In this document: piece by piece, positions 4,324 through 5,286 of the stretch | Position numbering within the stretch: the first letter of the stretch is position 1 | Layout of the letters: every line of letters starts with the position of its first letter | Source of the DNA: DATJGF01 sp035495315 | GTDB taxonomy: Bacteria > Verrucomicrobiota > Verrucomicrobiia > Limisphaerales > UBA8199 | Length of the DNA stretch: 5,286 nucleotides | Direction: 5' to 3' | NCBI GenBank assembly: GCA_035495315.1 | Contig: DATJGF010000118.1 | Coordinates: 1 to 5,286, forward strand | Translations under genes and position numbers: made by a program | Notes under the pieces: model-generated | Databases searched by the model: none | Seen by the model: the letters and a program-made list of their open reading frames with translations, nothing else | What the model was told of the DNA's origin: nothing

Positions 4324-5286
4324 CTAGGGGCAGGTGCCGACGATCGTGTAATTGTTAGTGAAGGTTAGGCTATCCGGCATCGAATCCCACACCTCTGTCG
4401 CACCGGCCAAACTGTTCGTTGGATCGGTAGTCTGGCTGGAACCAGCAACAAAGCCGACGATTGTTGATCCTGTGCCCAATCCAAGGTCACTCGGTTTAAC
4501 GACGATAATTATTTGGCCAGTAGAAGCGTTGTAACTGCTGCTTGGATCCGCAGGCTGCTCCGCATTCACAAAGCGGCCATCAATGCCGCCGCTCGAGTTC
4601 GGACCCGGCGTATAGGAGAAAAATGACGGGCCCGCCGCGGCGAACTCCATCCGCACGCCAGTGTAGCGGAAGGTGCCGGCGGTTGCGCCGGGGACCTTCA
4701 TCGCCAGATACCACGCGGAGCCAATCGGATGCTGGTTTGCTAATGATGGATCGGTATTGATCGTGAAGACGAGGTTCCCGTTCTGCTGCGCGACACTCGC
4801 CGCCAGCATGTCAGTGCCCGGTTCTGGGCTGAGCGAATCCCCAGCGGGATCAGTTAGCAGAGTCACGCCCGGCGCTTTGCAAGGATCTTGCGGTGGAGGC
4901 GGCACAACAACAGGCACGGCGATTTCGTTGCTGGCGACGCTCACACCCTTACTATTTACCGCCTTAACTATATAGTAGTACAGCGGCACTGAGCTGAGAG
5001 CCGAGGTATCGTCGAGTTTCAGGACCGAGCCGGAAGTGCTTGCAATCGGCTTCGTTCCTTCGCCACCGGGTGTGGTCCCGCGGAATATGCGATAGCTTTT
5101 TATGACCGCGCCGCCATTGTCAGGAGCTTTCCAGGTCAGATGCGCCCCAAACGCATCGCGAGAACCACTCAGACACGGCGCCTTCGGTTTAGCGGGTTCG
5201 GCCACGTCAAACCGAGAGTAGAGACCTTTGCCGCCGGATTGGCGTGCCACCCTCATGAAAGCTACGAAATCGTTCGGCGCTGTTCC
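4324..5286 (-). CDS. Secreted protein C-terminal part, fibronectin type III plus beta-rich domain (runs off right edge)
   Basis: The frame is open to the right edge, so 320 residues of a longer protein are visible, ending at TAG 4324-4326. A methionine at 5254-5256 exists, but the frame continues upstream (NDFVAF) and no signal peptide follows it, so it is not the start. Residues about 32-125 are a fibronectin type III domain, with core features LTWKAPDNGGAVIKSYRIFRG-like (49-70) and LYYYIVKAVNSKGVSVASNEI-like (102-122). A proline linker, VPPPPQDPC (128-136), joins a second beta-rich domain (138-320) that starts LLTDPAGDSLSPEPGTDML and includes SAWYLAMKVPG, YTGVRMEF and DGRFVNAE. Similar C-terminal domains occur on large extracellular enzymes such as proteases and sialidase-like proteins in this kind of bacterium; the catalytic part, if any, is outside. 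Three cysteines (38, 136, 319) may form a disulphide. No PEP-CTERM or other anchor ends the protein. Confidence 0.85.
   Translation of the reverse strand, partial: GTAPNDFVAFMRVARQSGGKGLYSRFDVAEPAKPKAPCLSGSRDAFGAHLTWKAPDNGGAVIKSYRIFRGTTPGGEGTKPIASTSGSVLKLDDTSALSSVPLYYYIVKAVNSKGVSVASNEIAVPVVVPPPPQDPCKAPGVTLLTDPAGDSLSPEPGTDMLAASVAQQNGNLVFTINTDPSLANQHPIGSAWYLAMKVPGATAGTFRYTGVRMEFAAAGPSFFSYTPGPNSSGGIDGRFVNAEQPADPSSSYNASTGQIIIVVKPSDLGLGTGSTIVGFVAGSSQTTDPTNSLAGATEVWDSMPDSLTFTNNYTIVGTCP

Noticed and set aside
1..5286. CRISPR array, tRNA, rRNA, riboswitch or defence island
   Set aside because: No evenly spaced direct repeats, cloverleaf pattern, rRNA-like stretch or recognisable defence gene was seen on either strand.

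Overview
The window is a stretch of bacterial chromosome of moderate GC content in which every gene I can support lies on the minus strand. Most are cell-envelope or exported proteins. Three things together suggest a free-living, probably soil or freshwater, member of the Verrucomicrobiota (Chthoniobacterales / 'Udaeobacter'-like). These are a PEP-CTERM (exosortase-sorted) protein, a secreted protein resembling the verrucomicrobial TIGR02597-type family, and a C-terminal beta-sandwich plus dockerin-like calcium-loop module. This lineage assignment is inference from protein style; no marker gene is present.

Layout in the direction of transcription (right to left): (1) 5286-4324, the C-terminal part of a large secreted protein with a fibronectin type III domain and a second beta-rich domain. 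(2) 4262-3663, a small lipoprotein with a clear lipobox. (3) 3637-3395, a relic zone: a 12-bp perfect inverted repeat (3515-3526 / 3626-3637), then an orphan half of a dockerin-like module with no start codon. (4) 3203-2544, an intact PEP-CTERM protein, followed by a strong intrinsic terminator (2520-2486). (5) 2298-691, a 535-residue secreted protein ending in two dockerin-like calcium loops. (6) 698-562, a frameshifted, N-terminally truncated relic of a DsbA/thioredoxin-fold protein, which overlaps the end of gene 5. (7) 578-372, a coding-looking but unassigned stretch. (8) 320-1, the N-terminal part of an intact membrane-anchored DsbA-family protein with a CPPC active site, running off the left edge.

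The genes do not form an obvious metabolic pathway. The common theme is export: signal peptides, a lipobox, a sorting signal, a membrane-anchored thiol oxidoreductase and extracellular beta domains. The most notable feature is decay and shuffling. Two gene families, DsbA-like and dockerin-like, are each present as an intact gene plus a broken second fragment within 5 kb. One intact gene appears to have taken its last few codons and its stop from the adjacent relic. I did not find a convincing new defence system, RNA element or CRISPR array.
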